64,000 nt of DNA from Faecalibacterium prausnitzii (GTDB lineage Bacteria > Bacillota > Clostridia > Oscillospirales > Ruminococcaceae), in NCBI RefSeq assembly GCF_003324185.1, contig NZ_PXUP01000011.1, positions 49,712-113,711 of the forward strand, in the 5' to 3' direction. The notes under the pieces were generated by a model. It was not told the origin of the DNA, searched no databases, and saw only the letters and a list, made by a program, of their open reading frames with translations. The first letter of the stretch is position 1. The number at the start of each line of letters is the position of its first letter. The position numbers were made by a program, and so were the translations under genes. This document shows positions 1 to 9,713 of this stretch, piece after piece.

Positions 1-699
1 ATCCAGCACCAGCAGGGTCTCAAGGCTGGCTTCCGGGCTTGCCTTTTTGACGCTGCGGCTGATCTTGGAAAGTTCTGCCATCAGGTTTGATTTGTTGTGC
101 AGACGGCCTGCGGTGTCCGCAATGACCATATCATAGCCGCGTGCGGTGGCAGACTTGACCGTATCAAAGATGACGGCAGCGGGGTCTGCACCTTCGCCTG
201 CGCTGACGATGGGCACACCGGCGCGGCTTGCCCAGATCTCCAGCTGCTCGCTGGCAGCAGCGCGGAAGGTGTCACCGGCGGCCAGCATGACCCGCTTGCC
301 CTGCCGGGTGTAATAATCGGCCAGCTTGGCAATGCTGGTGGTCTTGCCCACGCCGTTGACGCCGATGACCAGAATGACGGCGGGCTTGCCGTCCAGCGCC
401 ATCTCGGCCTCCGGGGTCATCTCCTCGGCAATGATGTCGCGCAGGGCATCTGCGGCCTGCTCACCGGTTTTCAGCCCCTTGTCGCGCACACGATTGCGGA
501 GTTTGTCCACCAGATGCACCGCCACCTCACCGCCTACGTCGGCAAGGATCAGCTGCTCCTCCAGATCATCGTACATTTCATCGTCGATGACGCTGCCGGT
601 CAGGGTGTTCATAATGCTGCCCCAGAAGCCGGTGCGGGTCTTTTCCAGACCCGTTTTCATCTTGTCTTTTTCTTTTTTTCCAAATCCGAAGAACGCCAT
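1..699 (-). CDS. ftsY: Signal recognition particle receptor FtsY (3' end outside window)
   Basis: FtsY is the membrane-associated GTPase that docks ribosome-SRP complexes at the Sec translocon. The visible 233 codons hold the N-terminal helical part (starting MAFFGFGKKEKDK) followed by the SRP GTPase domain: the P-loop GVNGVGKTT, the DTFRAAA motif and the DTAGR motif are all present. The acidic A domain is essentially absent, so this is a short FtsY. The start at 699 is preceded by AGGAGGACCAC. The C-terminal part of the GTPase domain lies beyond the window edge. It is the last visible gene of the smc-ftsY cluster, 35 bases after smc. Confidence 0.95.
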   Translation of the reverse strand, partial: MAFFGFGKKEKDKMKTGLEKTRTGFWGSIMNTLTGSVIDDEMYDDLEEQLILADVGGEVAVHLVDKLRNRVRDKGLKTGEQAADALRDIIAEEMTPEAEMALDGKPAVILVIGVNGVGKTTSIAKLADYYTRQGKRVMLAAGDTFRAAASEQLEIWASRAGVPIVSAGEGADPAAVIFDTVKSATARGYDMVIADTAGRLHNKSNLMAELSKISRSVKKASPEASLETLLVLD

Positions 700-734
700 A
701 GTGGTCCTCCTATCTATTTTCTGTTTATTTTATA

Positions 735-3700
735 TCAGGAAACCAGCGTTGCGTCAACCTGTTCCAGATCCAGCTTGAGCAGCTTGGACACGCCGTCCTC
801 CTGCATGGTAACGCCATACAGCACGTTGGCGGCCTCCATGGTGCCGCGGCGGTGGGTGATGACGATGAACTGGGTCTTATCGCTGATACGGCGCAGATAC
901 TGGGCAAACCGCACCACGTTGGCATCGTCCAAGGCGGCTTCGATCTCGTCCAGAATGCAGAAGGGCGCAGGGTTCACCGCCAGAATGGCAAAGTAGATGC
1001 TGATAGCCACCAGCGCCTGCTCGCCGCCGGAAAGGGCTTCCAGATTCTTGATGACCTTGCCCGGCGGTGCCACCCGGATGCCGATGCCGCAGGCCAGCAC
1101 ATCGCTTTCGTCCTCCAGCACAAGGCTGGCTTCGCCGCCGCCGAACAGCTCGGTGAATACGCGGCTGAAGTTTTCGTTGATGGCACGGAAGCTGTCGGTG
1201 AAGATCTCCCGCATCTGGGCGGAAAGCTTTGCGATCATGCGGCTCAGCTCGTTGCGGCTCTCCTCCACGTCGGTCACCTGACGGGACAGATCATCGTAGC
1301 GGGCTTTGACTTCCTTGTACTCCTCGATGGCGCTTACGTTCACGCTGCCAAGGGCGCGGATCTTGCCGCGCAGGTCGGCCACCTGTGCCCGCAGCGCGGT
1401 CAGGCTGTCGAACTCCACGCACAGCTCCTCGGCCTGACTGACTGAGAGCTGGTACTCGTCCCACAGCTTTGCTACGGTCTGATCGTACTCGGTCTCTGCA
1501 GCGGCCTTGCGCTCGGCGAGACGCGCCATCTCCCGGCCCATCTCCTCGCGGCTGTCGGAGGCGGTGCGGGCTTTTGCCAGCGCTTCCGTTTCCTTCTGCT
1601 GGCAGGCAAGCCGCTTTTCGGTGGCTTCGCGGATGGCCTGCTCCTTTTGGGTGATAGTGGTCTGGCTGTCGGTCTTGGCCTTGCGGATAGCTGCGATCTC
1701 GGTGCGGCAGGCTTCGCTGCGGGCGGCAAGGGCGGCAAGGCTTTCTTCCAGCGCGGTGCGGCGGGCAGCGGCGTCCTTGGCACGCTGTTCCAACGCGGCG
1801 ATCTGGCTGTAAGCCAGCTCTGCATCCTTGCGGCGGGTCACCTGTTCCAGCCGCTTGGCGCTGAGCGCCTGTGCCAGCTGGTTCTGCTGGGTCAGAAAGC
1901 TGTCGCTGCCCTCTGCAATGCGGCTCAGCTCGGCGGTCAGCTGCTCGATCTGCGCCGTCAGTTCTGCCTGCTGCAAGGCAGCGGCATCGGCCTTGGCGCG
2001 GCTGTCGTTCAAAGCAGCCTGCAAGGCGTCCATCTGCTGCTGTGCGTTCTGCACGGCAGTTTCCAGCTGGGCAGCGGCGGCTTCCAGCCGCTTCTGCTCC
2101 GCCTCTGCACGCACCCGGTCGTTGGCGGCAGTGATCTGCTCGCTGGCGGTGGCGGTCAGCTCTGCCTGCAAAGCATCTGCCTGCTCTTTGCACTGGTCGG
2201 TCTTTTCCTGTGCGGCAAGGCAGTCCTTTTGCAGCTTGGCCGCCTTCAGGCGCAGTTCTTCCATTTCCTGCTTGCGGGTGAACAGACCGGCGCTGCGCTG
2301 CACGCTGCCGCCGGTAAAGCTGCCGCCTGCATTGATCACCTGTCCGTCCATGGTAACCACCTTGTTGTGGTAGCCGTTGTCCCGCGCCACGCGGGAGGCT
2401 TCGTTGATATCCTCCACCACGATGATGCGCCCCAGCAGGTTCGAGACGATATTCTCGTACCGGGGGTCGGCCTGCACCAGCGCAGAGGCCAGCCGTGCCG
2501 TGCCGGACAGCCGCCCCCGGAACACGCCGGGCTGCACGGTATCCAGCGGCAGAAAGGTGGCACGGCCTGCATGGTCATTGCGCAGCAGGGCGATAGCGGC
2601 TTTCGCGGCGGCTTCGTTCTCCACCACGATGTTCTGCAATGCACCGCCCAGTGCGGTCTCGATGGCAACCTCGCACCCGGGCTCCACCTTCAGGATGGTG
2701 GATACCGGCCCCAGAACGCCCCGCAGACGGCGGGCTCCGGCGGCGCGCATGACCGCACGCACCGAGTTCTGGTAGCCGTCCATGTTCTTTTCCAGCTCCC
2801 GCAGCACCGAAAGGCGCTGCCGGGCGGCATCCAGTTCCCTGCCCAGCCGCTGCTCGGCGGTATCGGCTTCGTCCAGCGCGGCCTTGCGGCTGCGCAGCTT
2901 GAGTTCCAGACCGGAGCGGATATTGCCCAGCTGCTTTTCGTTTTCTTTCAGCGTCTGGCGGTACTTTACGGTATCGGCCAGATCCTGCTTGGTTTCTTCC
3001 AGCTGTGCGGCGGCATCCCGGGTGCTCTGCTCCAGCGCGGGCAGACGCTGCCGGGCGGTGTCTCCGGCGGCTTCGGCGGCAGCCTGTGCCACCTGTGCCT
3101 CGGTACGCTTTGCGGTGCGGTCGGCAAGCTCTGCCCGCAGGCTGTCCTTGCGGGCACCGCTGGCGGTGCTGGCATCTGCCAGCCGGGCAAGTTCGGCGTT
3201 CAGCGCCTCGATCTCTGCCGCAAGCTTTTCGCCTGCCGCCTCCATGGTCTTTGCCACAGCGCGGTGGCGCTGCAAGGCGGCATCCGCTTCGGCGGTATCC
3301 TGCTGCCCGGCGGCGATCTCCTGTTGTAAGGAAGCTGCGCTCTCGTCATTGCGCAGAATGTCGTTTTCCAGCACAGCGATGCGGCTTTCGGAGCCGCTGA
3401 TCTGCTGGGTGATGCTGCGGATATCCCCATTCAGGCGCTCGACAGCAACCGTCAGCTGCTGTGCCTGCATACGGATCTCCTCAGCCTCCTGCTCGGCGGC
3501 TTTGGTTTCCCGGTCGAAACGCTCGTAGTCGGTCTGGGCGGTCTCGTAGTCCCGCACCTGCTGGCGCACAGCTTCCCGGGCGCGGTGCACCCCATCGGTC
3601 CACAGGGTCACTTCCAGCGTTTTGCGCTGGGCGCTCAGTTCCAGAAACTTCTGTGCCTTGGCGCTTTCTTTTTCCAGCGGGCCCACCCGGCTTTCCAGCT

Positions 3701-4292
3701 CGCCAAGGATATCCCGCAGGCGCTCCAAGTTCTCGCCCGCTGCGGCCAGACGGCGCTCGGCTTCGGTCTTGCGGTAGCGGTACTTGGCAATGCCGCAGGC
3801 TTCTTCAAAGATCTCGCGGCGCTCGCTGCTTTTGGCTGCCACGATCTCCGCAATGCGTCCCTGCCCGATGACCGAATAGCCGTCCCGTCCGATGCCGGTA
3901 TCCAGCAGCAGCTCGTACACGTCCCGCAGACGGCATACCTGCCCGTTGATGGTGTACTCGCTGTCGCCGGAGCGGTAGTATTTGCGGCCGATGGTCACCT
4001 CGTCCGCGTCCACATCCAGCGTGTGGGCGGTGTTGTCCAGCGTCAGCCGCACCTGCGCAAAGCCCATAGGGCTGCGCTTGCGGGTGCCGCCGAAGATGAC
4101 GTCCTCCATTTTGCCGGCGGCACGCAGCTGGCGGGAACTGGTCTCGCCCAGCACCCAGCGCACTGCGTCCGAAAGGTTGGACTTGCCGGAGCCGTTGGGG
4201 CCCACCACGCCGGTGACGCCGGTATCAAAGTTGATCTTTACCTTATCGGGAAAACTTTTAAAGCCCTGGATCTCCAGTTCCTTGAATACCAT
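735..4292 (-). CDS. smc: Chromosome partition protein SMC
   Basis: SMC is the ATPase core of bacterial condensin, acting with ScpA and ScpB to compact and segregate the chromosome. The 1185-residue length is normal for the family. Visible parts in order: Walker A GPNGSGKSN near residue 32, a long coiled coil, a hinge around residues 515-660 (starting LRGVLGPVS), a second coiled coil, then the signature LSGGEQ and Walker B CILDEIEAALDD near the C-terminus. The coil arms are very rich in Ala, Glu and Gln. The start codon abuts the stop of rnc, so the two are likely translationally coupled. Confidence 0.97.
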   Translation of the reverse strand: MVFKELEIQGFKSFPDKVKINFDTGVTGVVGPNGSGKSNLSDAVRWVLGETSSRQLRAAGKMEDVIFGGTRKRSPMGFAQVRLTLDNTAHTLDVDADEVTIGRKYYRSGDSEYTINGQVCRLRDVYELLLDTGIGRDGYSVIGQGRIAEIVAAKSSERREIFEEACGIAKYRYRKTEAERRLAAAGENLERLRDILGELESRVGPLEKESAKAQKFLELSAQRKTLEVTLWTDGVHRAREAVRQQVRDYETAQTDYERFDRETKAAEQEAEEIRMQAQQLTVAVERLNGDIRSITQQISGSESRIAVLENDILRNDESAASLQQEIAAGQQDTAEADAALQRHRAVAKTMEAAGEKLAAEIEALNAELARLADASTASGARKDSLRAELADRTAKRTEAQVAQAAAEAAGDTARQRLPALEQSTRDAAAQLEETKQDLADTVKYRQTLKENEKQLGNIRSGLELKLRSRKAALDEADTAEQRLGRELDAARQRLSVLRELEKNMDGYQNSVRAVMRAAGARRLRGVLGPVSTILKVEPGCEVAIETALGGALQNIVVENEAAAKAAIALLRNDHAGRATFLPLDTVQPGVFRGRLSGTARLASALVQADPRYENIVSNLLGRIIVVEDINEASRVARDNGYHNKVVTMDGQVINAGGSFTGGSVQRSAGLFTRKQEMEELRLKAAKLQKDCLAAQEKTDQCKEQADALQAELTATASEQITAANDRVRAEAEQKRLEAAAAQLETAVQNAQQQMDALQAALNDSRAKADAAALQQAELTAQIEQLTAELSRIAEGSDSFLTQQNQLAQALSAKRLEQVTRRKDAELAYSQIAALEQRAKDAAARRTALEESLAALAARSEACRTEIAAIRKAKTDSQTTITQKEQAIREATEKRLACQQKETEALAKARTASDSREEMGREMARLAERKAAAETEYDQTVAKLWDEYQLSVSQAEELCVEFDSLTALRAQVADLRGKIRALGSVNVSAIEEYKEVKARYDDLSRQVTDVEESRNELSRMIAKLSAQMREIFTDSFRAINENFSRVFTELFGGGEASLVLEDESDVLACGIGIRVAPPGKVIKNLEALSGGEQALVAISIYFAILAVNPAPFCILDEIEAALDDANVVRFAQYLRRISDKTQFIVITHRRGTMEAANVLYGVTMQEDGVSKLLKLDLEQVDATLVS

Positions 4293-4967
4293 TTACTTTT
4301 CCTTTATCACGCCCAGCAGCTTGAGTGCTTCCTTGGCGGCGCACTGCTCGGCGGCCTTTTTGCTGCGTCCCTCGCCCCGCGCCACGCGGTCGGAGTTAAA
4401 GCGCACTGCCACCACGAAATGCTTGTCGTGATCCGGGCCGGACTCGCTTTCCACCACATAACTCAGGCGCTCTTCCGGGTTCTGCTGCACGATCTCCTGC
4501 AGGCGGGTCTTGTAGTCCGCCTCGGCGTGCTTGCCCTCGGTGATGAAGGGCAGGATGAACTTGCGCGCCACCTCCATGCCGCCGTCCAGATACAACGCGG
4601 CAATAACAGCCTCGAAGGCGTCCGACACCACACTGGGACGGGTGCGGCCGCCGCAGCGCTCCTCGCCGCGGCCAAGGCGCAGATACTCGCCAAGGTCGAT
4701 CTCCTGCGCAAACTGGAACAGTGCACTCTCGCTGACAAGGCTGGCGCGGATGCGGGTCAGGTCGCCCTCCGGGCGGTCGGCGTAGGCGTGGAACAGGTAG
4801 TCTGCGGATACGATCTGCAAAACGCTGTCGCCCAGAAACTCCAGCCGCTCGTTGTGCTTGACCGGGGTGCGGCTCTCGTTGGCATAGCTGGTGTGGGTAA
4901 GCGCGATTTCCAGCAGTTCCGGGTTTTTGAATTTGTAACCGATGATAGTTTCCAACTGATGGCTCAT
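4293..4967 (-). CDS. rnc: Ribonuclease III
   Basis: RNase III cuts double-stranded RNA in rRNA precursors and structured mRNAs. The 224 residues match the family. The N-terminal catalytic domain carries the signature NERLEFLGDSVL near residue 40 and the second acidic site DAFEAVIAALYLD. The C-terminal double-stranded RNA binding domain spans about residues 155-222. It lies between plsX and smc with only a short gap to plsX and none to smc. In many Firmicutes acpP sits between plsX and rnc; it is absent here. Confidence 0.96.
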   Translation of the reverse strand: MSHQLETIIGYKFKNPELLEIALTHTSYANESRTPVKHNERLEFLGDSVLQIVSADYLFHAYADRPEGDLTRIRASLVSESALFQFAQEIDLGEYLRLGRGEERCGGRTRPSVVSDAFEAVIAALYLDGGMEVARKFILPFITEGKHAEADYKTRLQEIVQQNPEERLSYVVESESGPDHDKHFVVAVRFNSDRVARGEGRSKKAAEQCAAKEALKLLGVIKEK

Positions 4968-4985
4968 GGTCGTTTTTACTCCCTT

Positions 4986-6002
4986 TTATTCCTCAGTTTT
5001 CTGTGCTGCGGCCAGCTCGTCCAGTGCGGACTGCATGGTGCCGCACAGGTCGTTCTCCACACAGATCTTTGCCTGCCGGATGGCGTTTTTGATGCCCTTT
5101 GCCTTGGAGGAGCCGTGTGCCTTGATGACCGGCTGCTTTGCGCCAAGGAAGGGCGCGCCGCCGTACTCCTCACTGTCCATCTGGTGCTTCAGGTCGGTAA
5201 CGCCGCCCTTGAGCAGCAGGTAAGCCAGCTTGCCGCCAAGGTTTGCAAGGAACATCTGCTTGAGCATACCCAGCAGCATCTTTGCCACGCCCTCGGTCAG
5301 CTTGAGGATGACGTTGCCGGTAAAGCCGTCGCAGACCACCACGTCCACCTCGCCGTTGGGCACGTCACGCGGCTCGATATTGCCCACAAAGCGGATGCCC
5401 GGGGTGGTCTTGAGCAGCTGGTGGGCGTCCCGCAGCACGGGGGTGCCCTTGCTCTCCTCGGCACCGTTGTTGGCCAGTGCTACGCTGGGGTTTTTGCGGC
5501 CTTCTACTTTGTTCACATAGCAGCTGCCCATGACCGCAAAAGCGGCCAGCATCTCCGGGCGGCACTCCACGTTGGCACCGCAGTCCAGCAGCAGATAAGC
5601 CTGCTGCTTTGCGGGCACCATGGTAGCCAGTGCCGGGCGCTTGACGCCCCGCAGGGTGCGCACGATGAGGCTTGCGCCAACGTGCAGCGCACCGGTGCTG
5701 CCGGCAGAGACAAAGGCATCGCCTTTGCCCTCCTTGAGCATATTCAGACCCACCACGATGGAGGAATCCTTCTTCTGACGGACGGCGCGGGCGGGCTCGT
5801 CGCACATCTCGATGGTCTCGGTGCAGTTCACCAGCTCGATGCCGTCCAGCGGAATATTGTGCTCGGCGGCGGTCTTGCGCACCAGCGCCTCGTTGCCCAC
5901 GCCAATCAGCTGCACGCCGTACTCCTTGACGGCCTGTGCAGCGCCTTCCAGAACAGCCAGCGGGGCGTTGTCGCCGCCCATCATGTCCACAATGATCTTC
6001 AT
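4986..6002 (-). CDS. plsX: Phosphate acyltransferase PlsX
   Basis: PlsX converts acyl-ACP and phosphate to acyl-phosphate, the first committed substrate for PlsY in phospholipid synthesis. The 338-residue protein starts MKIIVDMMGGDNAP, the family N-terminal signature, and contains the conserved GASLIVRTLRGVKRPAL segment. It is peripheral to the membrane in known cases. The start at 6002 follows an AAAGGAG site. It lies 29 bases after trmFO and 18 before rnc, suggesting cotranscription. Confidence 0.96.
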   Translation of the reverse strand: MKIIVDMMGGDNAPLAVLEGAAQAVKEYGVQLIGVGNEALVRKTAAEHNIPLDGIELVNCTETIEMCDEPARAVRQKKDSSIVVGLNMLKEGKGDAFVSAGSTGALHVGASLIVRTLRGVKRPALATMVPAKQQAYLLLDCGANVECRPEMLAAFAVMGSCYVNKVEGRKNPSVALANNGAEESKGTPVLRDAHQLLKTTPGIRFVGNIEPRDVPNGEVDVVVCDGFTGNVILKLTEGVAKMLLGMLKQMFLANLGGKLAYLLLKGGVTDLKHQMDSEEYGGAPFLGAKQPVIKAHGSSKAKGIKNAIRQAKICVENDLCGTMQSALDELAAAQKTEE

Positions 6003-6031
6003 ACCTGTTTTCTCCTTTCAGGTGGTTTGCC

Positions 6032-7408
6032 TTACAGAGCAGTTTCCTCCAGCCAGTGCTGGAAGCTGGCAACAGCGCGCTCGGCCTGTGCCATGTAACG
6101 CAGCCGCTTGTCCCGGGGACGGGTCTCGGCGGGCAGCGGCGGCAGAATGCCCATGTTTGCGCCCATGGGCTGGAAGTTTTTGTTCTCGGTGGTCAGGTAC
6201 TGCACCAGCGCACCGCACATGGTCTCGGCGGGCGGCGGGGGCAGCTGTTTGCCCTCCAAGCGGGCGTAGAGATTGCGAGCCGCCAGCAGACCGCAGGCGG
6301 CGCTTTCCATATAGCCCTCAAAGCCGGTGATCTGCCCCGCAAAAAACACGTTGGGATGTGTTTTCAGGCACAGCTGGGTGCTGAGCACCCGGGGCGCATC
6401 CAGAAAGGTGTTGCGGTGCATCACGCCGTAGCGCACAAACTCCGCATTTTCCAGCCCGGGGATCATGCTGAACACCCGCTTCTGCTCGCCCCATTTGAGG
6501 TTTGTCTGGAAGCCCACGATGTTATACAGGGTGCGCTCCTTATTTTCTGCGCGCAGCTGCACATTTGCCCAAGGGCGGTGGCCGGTGTTCGGGTCTACCA
6601 GACCCACTGGGCGCAGCGGGCCGAACCGCATGGTGTCGGCACCCCGGGCAGCCATAATCTCAATGGGCATACAGCCCTCGTACACGGTGACGGTATCGGC
6701 CTTTTTGCCGTGAGCGTCCGGGTCGGGCTTTGTGCTCTGCTCGGCACCGGTATCAAAGTCGTGCAGGGGGGCACGCTCGGCACTGGCAAGTGCGGCGTGG
6801 AAGGCCTCATATTCTGCCTTGTTGAAGGGGCAGTTCAGGTAGTCGGCCTCGCCACGGTCATAGCGGGAGGCGGCAAACACCTTACCGTAGTCCAGACTTT
6901 CGGCGGTGACGATGGGCGCAACGGCATCGTAAAAATGAAGCCGCTCGTCCCCGGTCAGGCGTCCGATCTCATCGGCCAGTGCGCCATCGGTCAGCGGGCC
7001 GGTGGCTACCAGAATGGGAGCGCTCTCATCGATGGTTTCCACCTGCTCCCGGTGGACGGTGATATTCTCACACTGCTCCACCATGCGGGTGACAGCGGCA
7101 CTGAAGGCATCGCGGTCCACCGCCAGCGCACCGCCGGCAGCCACGCGGGTCTCCTCGGCGGCAGTCAGCAGCCGACTGTCCATGCGGCGCATCTCTTCCT
7201 TCAGCAGACCGGAGGCGGAGTCCAGCCGCTCAGCCTTCAGGCTGTTGGAGCAGATCAGCTCCGCAAAACCCTCGCTTTTGTGGGCGGGGGAAAAGTGGAC
7301 GGGCTTCTGCTCGTACAGCTCTACCTGCACGCCCTTGCCCGCCAGCCAGAGAGCCGCTTCGCAGCCCGCCAGACCCGCGCCCAGAATGGTTACTTTATAT
7401 TCGTTCAT
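6032..7408 (-). CDS. trmFO: tRNA (uracil-54-C5)-methyltransferase, folate/FAD-dependent TrmFO
   Basis: TrmFO makes ribothymidine at position 54 of tRNA using methylene-tetrahydrofolate and FADH2, as in most Gram-positive bacteria. The 458-residue protein starts with the dinucleotide-binding motif VTILGAGLAGCEAA and carries the family motifs CSNSLKAE, NCPFNKAEYEAF and GQITGFEGYMESAA. It sits between topA and plsX. The closely spaced order topA-trmFO is common in Firmicutes and supports the call over the related GidA family, which is longer. Confidence 0.96.
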   Translation of the reverse strand: MNEYKVTILGAGLAGCEAALWLAGKGVQVELYEQKPVHFSPAHKSEGFAELICSNSLKAERLDSASGLLKEEMRRMDSRLLTAAEETRVAAGGALAVDRDAFSAAVTRMVEQCENITVHREQVETIDESAPILVATGPLTDGALADEIGRLTGDERLHFYDAVAPIVTAESLDYGKVFAASRYDRGEADYLNCPFNKAEYEAFHAALASAERAPLHDFDTGAEQSTKPDPDAHGKKADTVTVYEGCMPIEIMAARGADTMRFGPLRPVGLVDPNTGHRPWANVQLRAENKERTLYNIVGFQTNLKWGEQKRVFSMIPGLENAEFVRYGVMHRNTFLDAPRVLSTQLCLKTHPNVFFAGQITGFEGYMESAACGLLAARNLYARLEGKQLPPPPAETMCGALVQYLTTENKNFQPMGANMGILPPLPAETRPRDKRLRYMAQAERAVASFQHWLEETAL

Positions 7409-7423
7409 TTAGTCTTTCCTTTA

Positions 7424-7510
7424 ATCCAACCCTCTCAGTCATTGCCAAAGAGGGAGGGTGTAGCGTATTCTCTGAAAAGCTTCCCCCGTCCGGGGGAAAG
7501 CTTTCCATCT
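7424..7510. repeat. Degenerate intergenic palindromic repeat
   Basis: The topA-trmFO gap holds the string CCCTCTCAGTCATTG (about 7430-7444), which recurs at 27970-27984, followed by a GC-rich imperfect palindrome at about 7475-7508 with AAGCTTCCCCC and GGGGGAAAGCTTT arms. This resembles a short palindromic intergenic element inserted between cotranscribed genes. The palindrome has no long T-run, so it is not an obvious terminator. Confidence 0.5.
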
Positions 7511-7516
7511 GCCGGT

Positions 7517-9601
7517 TCAGTCCTTTTTGGGCACCGGCATCTCAAAGCCGCAGCCTTCCTTGGCGCAGTACAGCTTGCCGCCCTTGCGGAACAGGGTGCT
7601 GCCGCACTTTTCGCACTTGGTGGCCACCGGCATATCCCAAGTCATAAAATCGCAGTCCGGGTAGCGCTCGCAGCCGTAGTAGATGCGTCCCTTGGAGCTC
7701 TTGCGTTCCAACAGACGTCCCTTGCCGCACTTGGGGCAGATGCCGCCGGTATCCTTGACAAGGCGCTTGGTGCCCCGGCACTCCGGGAAGCCGCTGCAAG
7801 CCAAAAACTTGCCGTACTTGCCCACCTTGATGACCATGGGACGGCCGCACAGGTCGCACACCTCGCTGGAGGGCTCGTCCGGCACCTTGACCTTTTTGCC
7901 CTCCATGTTCTTTTCGGCCTGCTCCAGACTGGCCTCAAAGCCCTGATAGAAGTCGTCCACGGTCTTGCGCCAGTCGGCCTTGCCGCTTTCCACCTTATCC
8001 AGATTCTTCTCCATCTGGGCGGAGAAATCCACGTCCACGATGTGGGGGAACTGTTCCAGCATCAGCCCATCCACAGCCCTACCCAGCAGGGTGGGCTTGA
8101 GCTTTTTCTGGTCGCGCTCCACATAGCCGCGGTCGATGATGGTGGTAATGATAGGTGCGTAGGTGGAAGGGCGGCCGATGCCGTTTTCTTCCAGCGCCTT
8201 GATGAGGGTAGCTTCGGTGTAGCGGGCGGGCGGCTGGGTGAACTTCTGCTCGCTCTTCAGCTCCCGCAGCTTGAGCACCTGTCCCTGCTCCAGCGGAGGA
8301 AGGTTCGTTTCCTTCTTTTCCTTTTCATCGGTGGCTTCCTCGTACAGGGCGGTAAAGCCGTCAAAGGTCACGGTGTAGCCGCTGGCCTTGAAGTGGTAAT
8401 CCGCCGCGCTGACGGTGACCGACACGGTATCCTGCTGGCAGTCTGCCATCTGGCTGGCCATAAAGCGGCTCCAGATCATGCGGTACAGCTTTGCGGTATC
8501 GCCGCTGATGCTCTTGTCCACCTCGTCCGGGGTCAGGGACGGCACAGAGGGACGGATGGCTTCGTGGGCGTCCTGTGCTGCCGTGGCGCTCTTGGTCTTC
8601 CATGTGCGCTTATAGGGGCAGATATACGCCTCGCCGTAAGCACCGGCGATATACTCCTTGGCGGCAGCTACGGCTTCGTCCGAGATGCGCAGACTGTCGG
8701 TACGCATATAGGTGATCAGACCCATCATGCCGTGTCCGGCAATGTCCACGCCTTCGTACAGGGTCTGGGCGGCGCGCATGGTGCGGGTAGCCGTAAAGCC
8801 CAACCGGCGGGAAGCCTCCTGCTGCAGGGTACTGGTAATAAAGGCCGGGGTGGGCTGCTTTGCGCGCTTGCCGCGCTTGAGCTCGCTCACCACATAGCTT
8901 GCACCCTCCAAGCCCTTCTCGATGGCGCGGGCCTCCGCCTCGCTTTTGGGCAGCAGCTTTTTGCCGTTGGCGTCCGTGGCAAGGCGTGCCACAAAGCTTT
9001 TGTGCCCGGCACCCAGGGTGGCGTCCACGTTCCAGTATTCATCGGGTTTAAAGTTTTCGATTTCCTTTTCCCGGTCGTCGATCAGCCGCACCGCCACGCT
9101 CTGCACACGGCCTGCGGACAGGCCACGGCGCACCTTGCGCCACAGGAATGGACTGAGCTTGTAGCCCACCAGACGGTCCAGCACGCGGCGCGCCTGCTGG
9201 GCGTTGAACAGATCCTCGTCGATGGCGCGGGGGTGGGCCATGCCCTCCTTCACGCCCTTTTTGGTGATCTCGTCAAAGGTGACGCGGTTGGGCTCGTGGG
9301 GGTCCAGCCCCAGAATGTTGGCCAGATGCCAGCTGATGGCCTCGCCCTCACGGTCCGGGTCGGTCGCCAGCAGCACGCCGTCGGCGTGTTTGGCCTTGCT
9401 CTTCAGTTCCTTGATGAGCTTTTCCTTGCCCTTGATGCTGATGTATTGCGGGGTATAGCCATGCTCCACATCGATGCCCAGCTGAGATGCGGGCAGATCG
9501 CGGATATGGCCCATGCTGGCGGTGACCTCGTAGTCATCGCCCAGATATTTGCCGATGGTTTTCGCCTTTGCAGGCGACTCCACGATAACCAGTTTCGCCA
9601 T
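7517..9601 (-). CDS. topA: DNA topoisomerase I
   Basis: Type IA topoisomerase that relaxes negative supercoils. The 694-residue protein begins with the Toprim domain (MAKLVIVESPAKAKTIGKYL). It carries the active-site tyrosine motif LITYMRTDSLRIS near residue 295 and ends with three four-cysteine zinc modules (CDLCGRP, CPKCGKG and CEKCGST, each with its second cysteine pair). The start at 9601 follows GAGGAG at a suitable distance. It follows dprA, the usual Firmicute order. Confidence 0.97.
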   Translation of the reverse strand: MAKLVIVESPAKAKTIGKYLGDDYEVTASMGHIRDLPASQLGIDVEHGYTPQYISIKGKEKLIKELKSKAKHADGVLLATDPDREGEAISWHLANILGLDPHEPNRVTFDEITKKGVKEGMAHPRAIDEDLFNAQQARRVLDRLVGYKLSPFLWRKVRRGLSAGRVQSVAVRLIDDREKEIENFKPDEYWNVDATLGAGHKSFVARLATDANGKKLLPKSEAEARAIEKGLEGASYVVSELKRGKRAKQPTPAFITSTLQQEASRRLGFTATRTMRAAQTLYEGVDIAGHGMMGLITYMRTDSLRISDEAVAAAKEYIAGAYGEAYICPYKRTWKTKSATAAQDAHEAIRPSVPSLTPDEVDKSISGDTAKLYRMIWSRFMASQMADCQQDTVSVTVSAADYHFKASGYTVTFDGFTALYEEATDEKEKKETNLPPLEQGQVLKLRELKSEQKFTQPPARYTEATLIKALEENGIGRPSTYAPIITTIIDRGYVERDQKKLKPTLLGRAVDGLMLEQFPHIVDVDFSAQMEKNLDKVESGKADWRKTVDDFYQGFEASLEQAEKNMEGKKVKVPDEPSSEVCDLCGRPMVIKVGKYGKFLACSGFPECRGTKRLVKDTGGICPKCGKGRLLERKSSKGRIYYGCERYPDCDFMTWDMPVATKCEKCGSTLFRKGGKLYCAKEGCGFEMPVPKKD

Positions 9602-9664
9602 TTCTTTTTTTCTCCTCTATCTGCAACGTGCCCCCAAAGGGATGCACGGTCATTCGCTCATATT

Positions 9665-9670
9665 ATTGTA
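9665..9670 (-). promoter_or_regulatory. Probable -10 element before topA
   Basis: TACAAT on the minus strand, about 65 bases upstream of the topA start, is the only good promoter-like hexamer in the dprA-topA gap. The -35 region is poor, so this is a weak call. Confidence 0.35.
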
Positions 9671-9713
9671 CCACAGCTGTTGTGTGCTTTACCAGCGGAA
9701 ATATTCCACAATT

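Noticed and set aside
1647..3329. Long plus-strand open frames opposite smc
   Set aside because: They are antisense frames of a GC- and Ala-rich coiled-coil gene; no ribosome binding sites and no recognisable domains. The same holds for 3585-6098 and 6056-9802.
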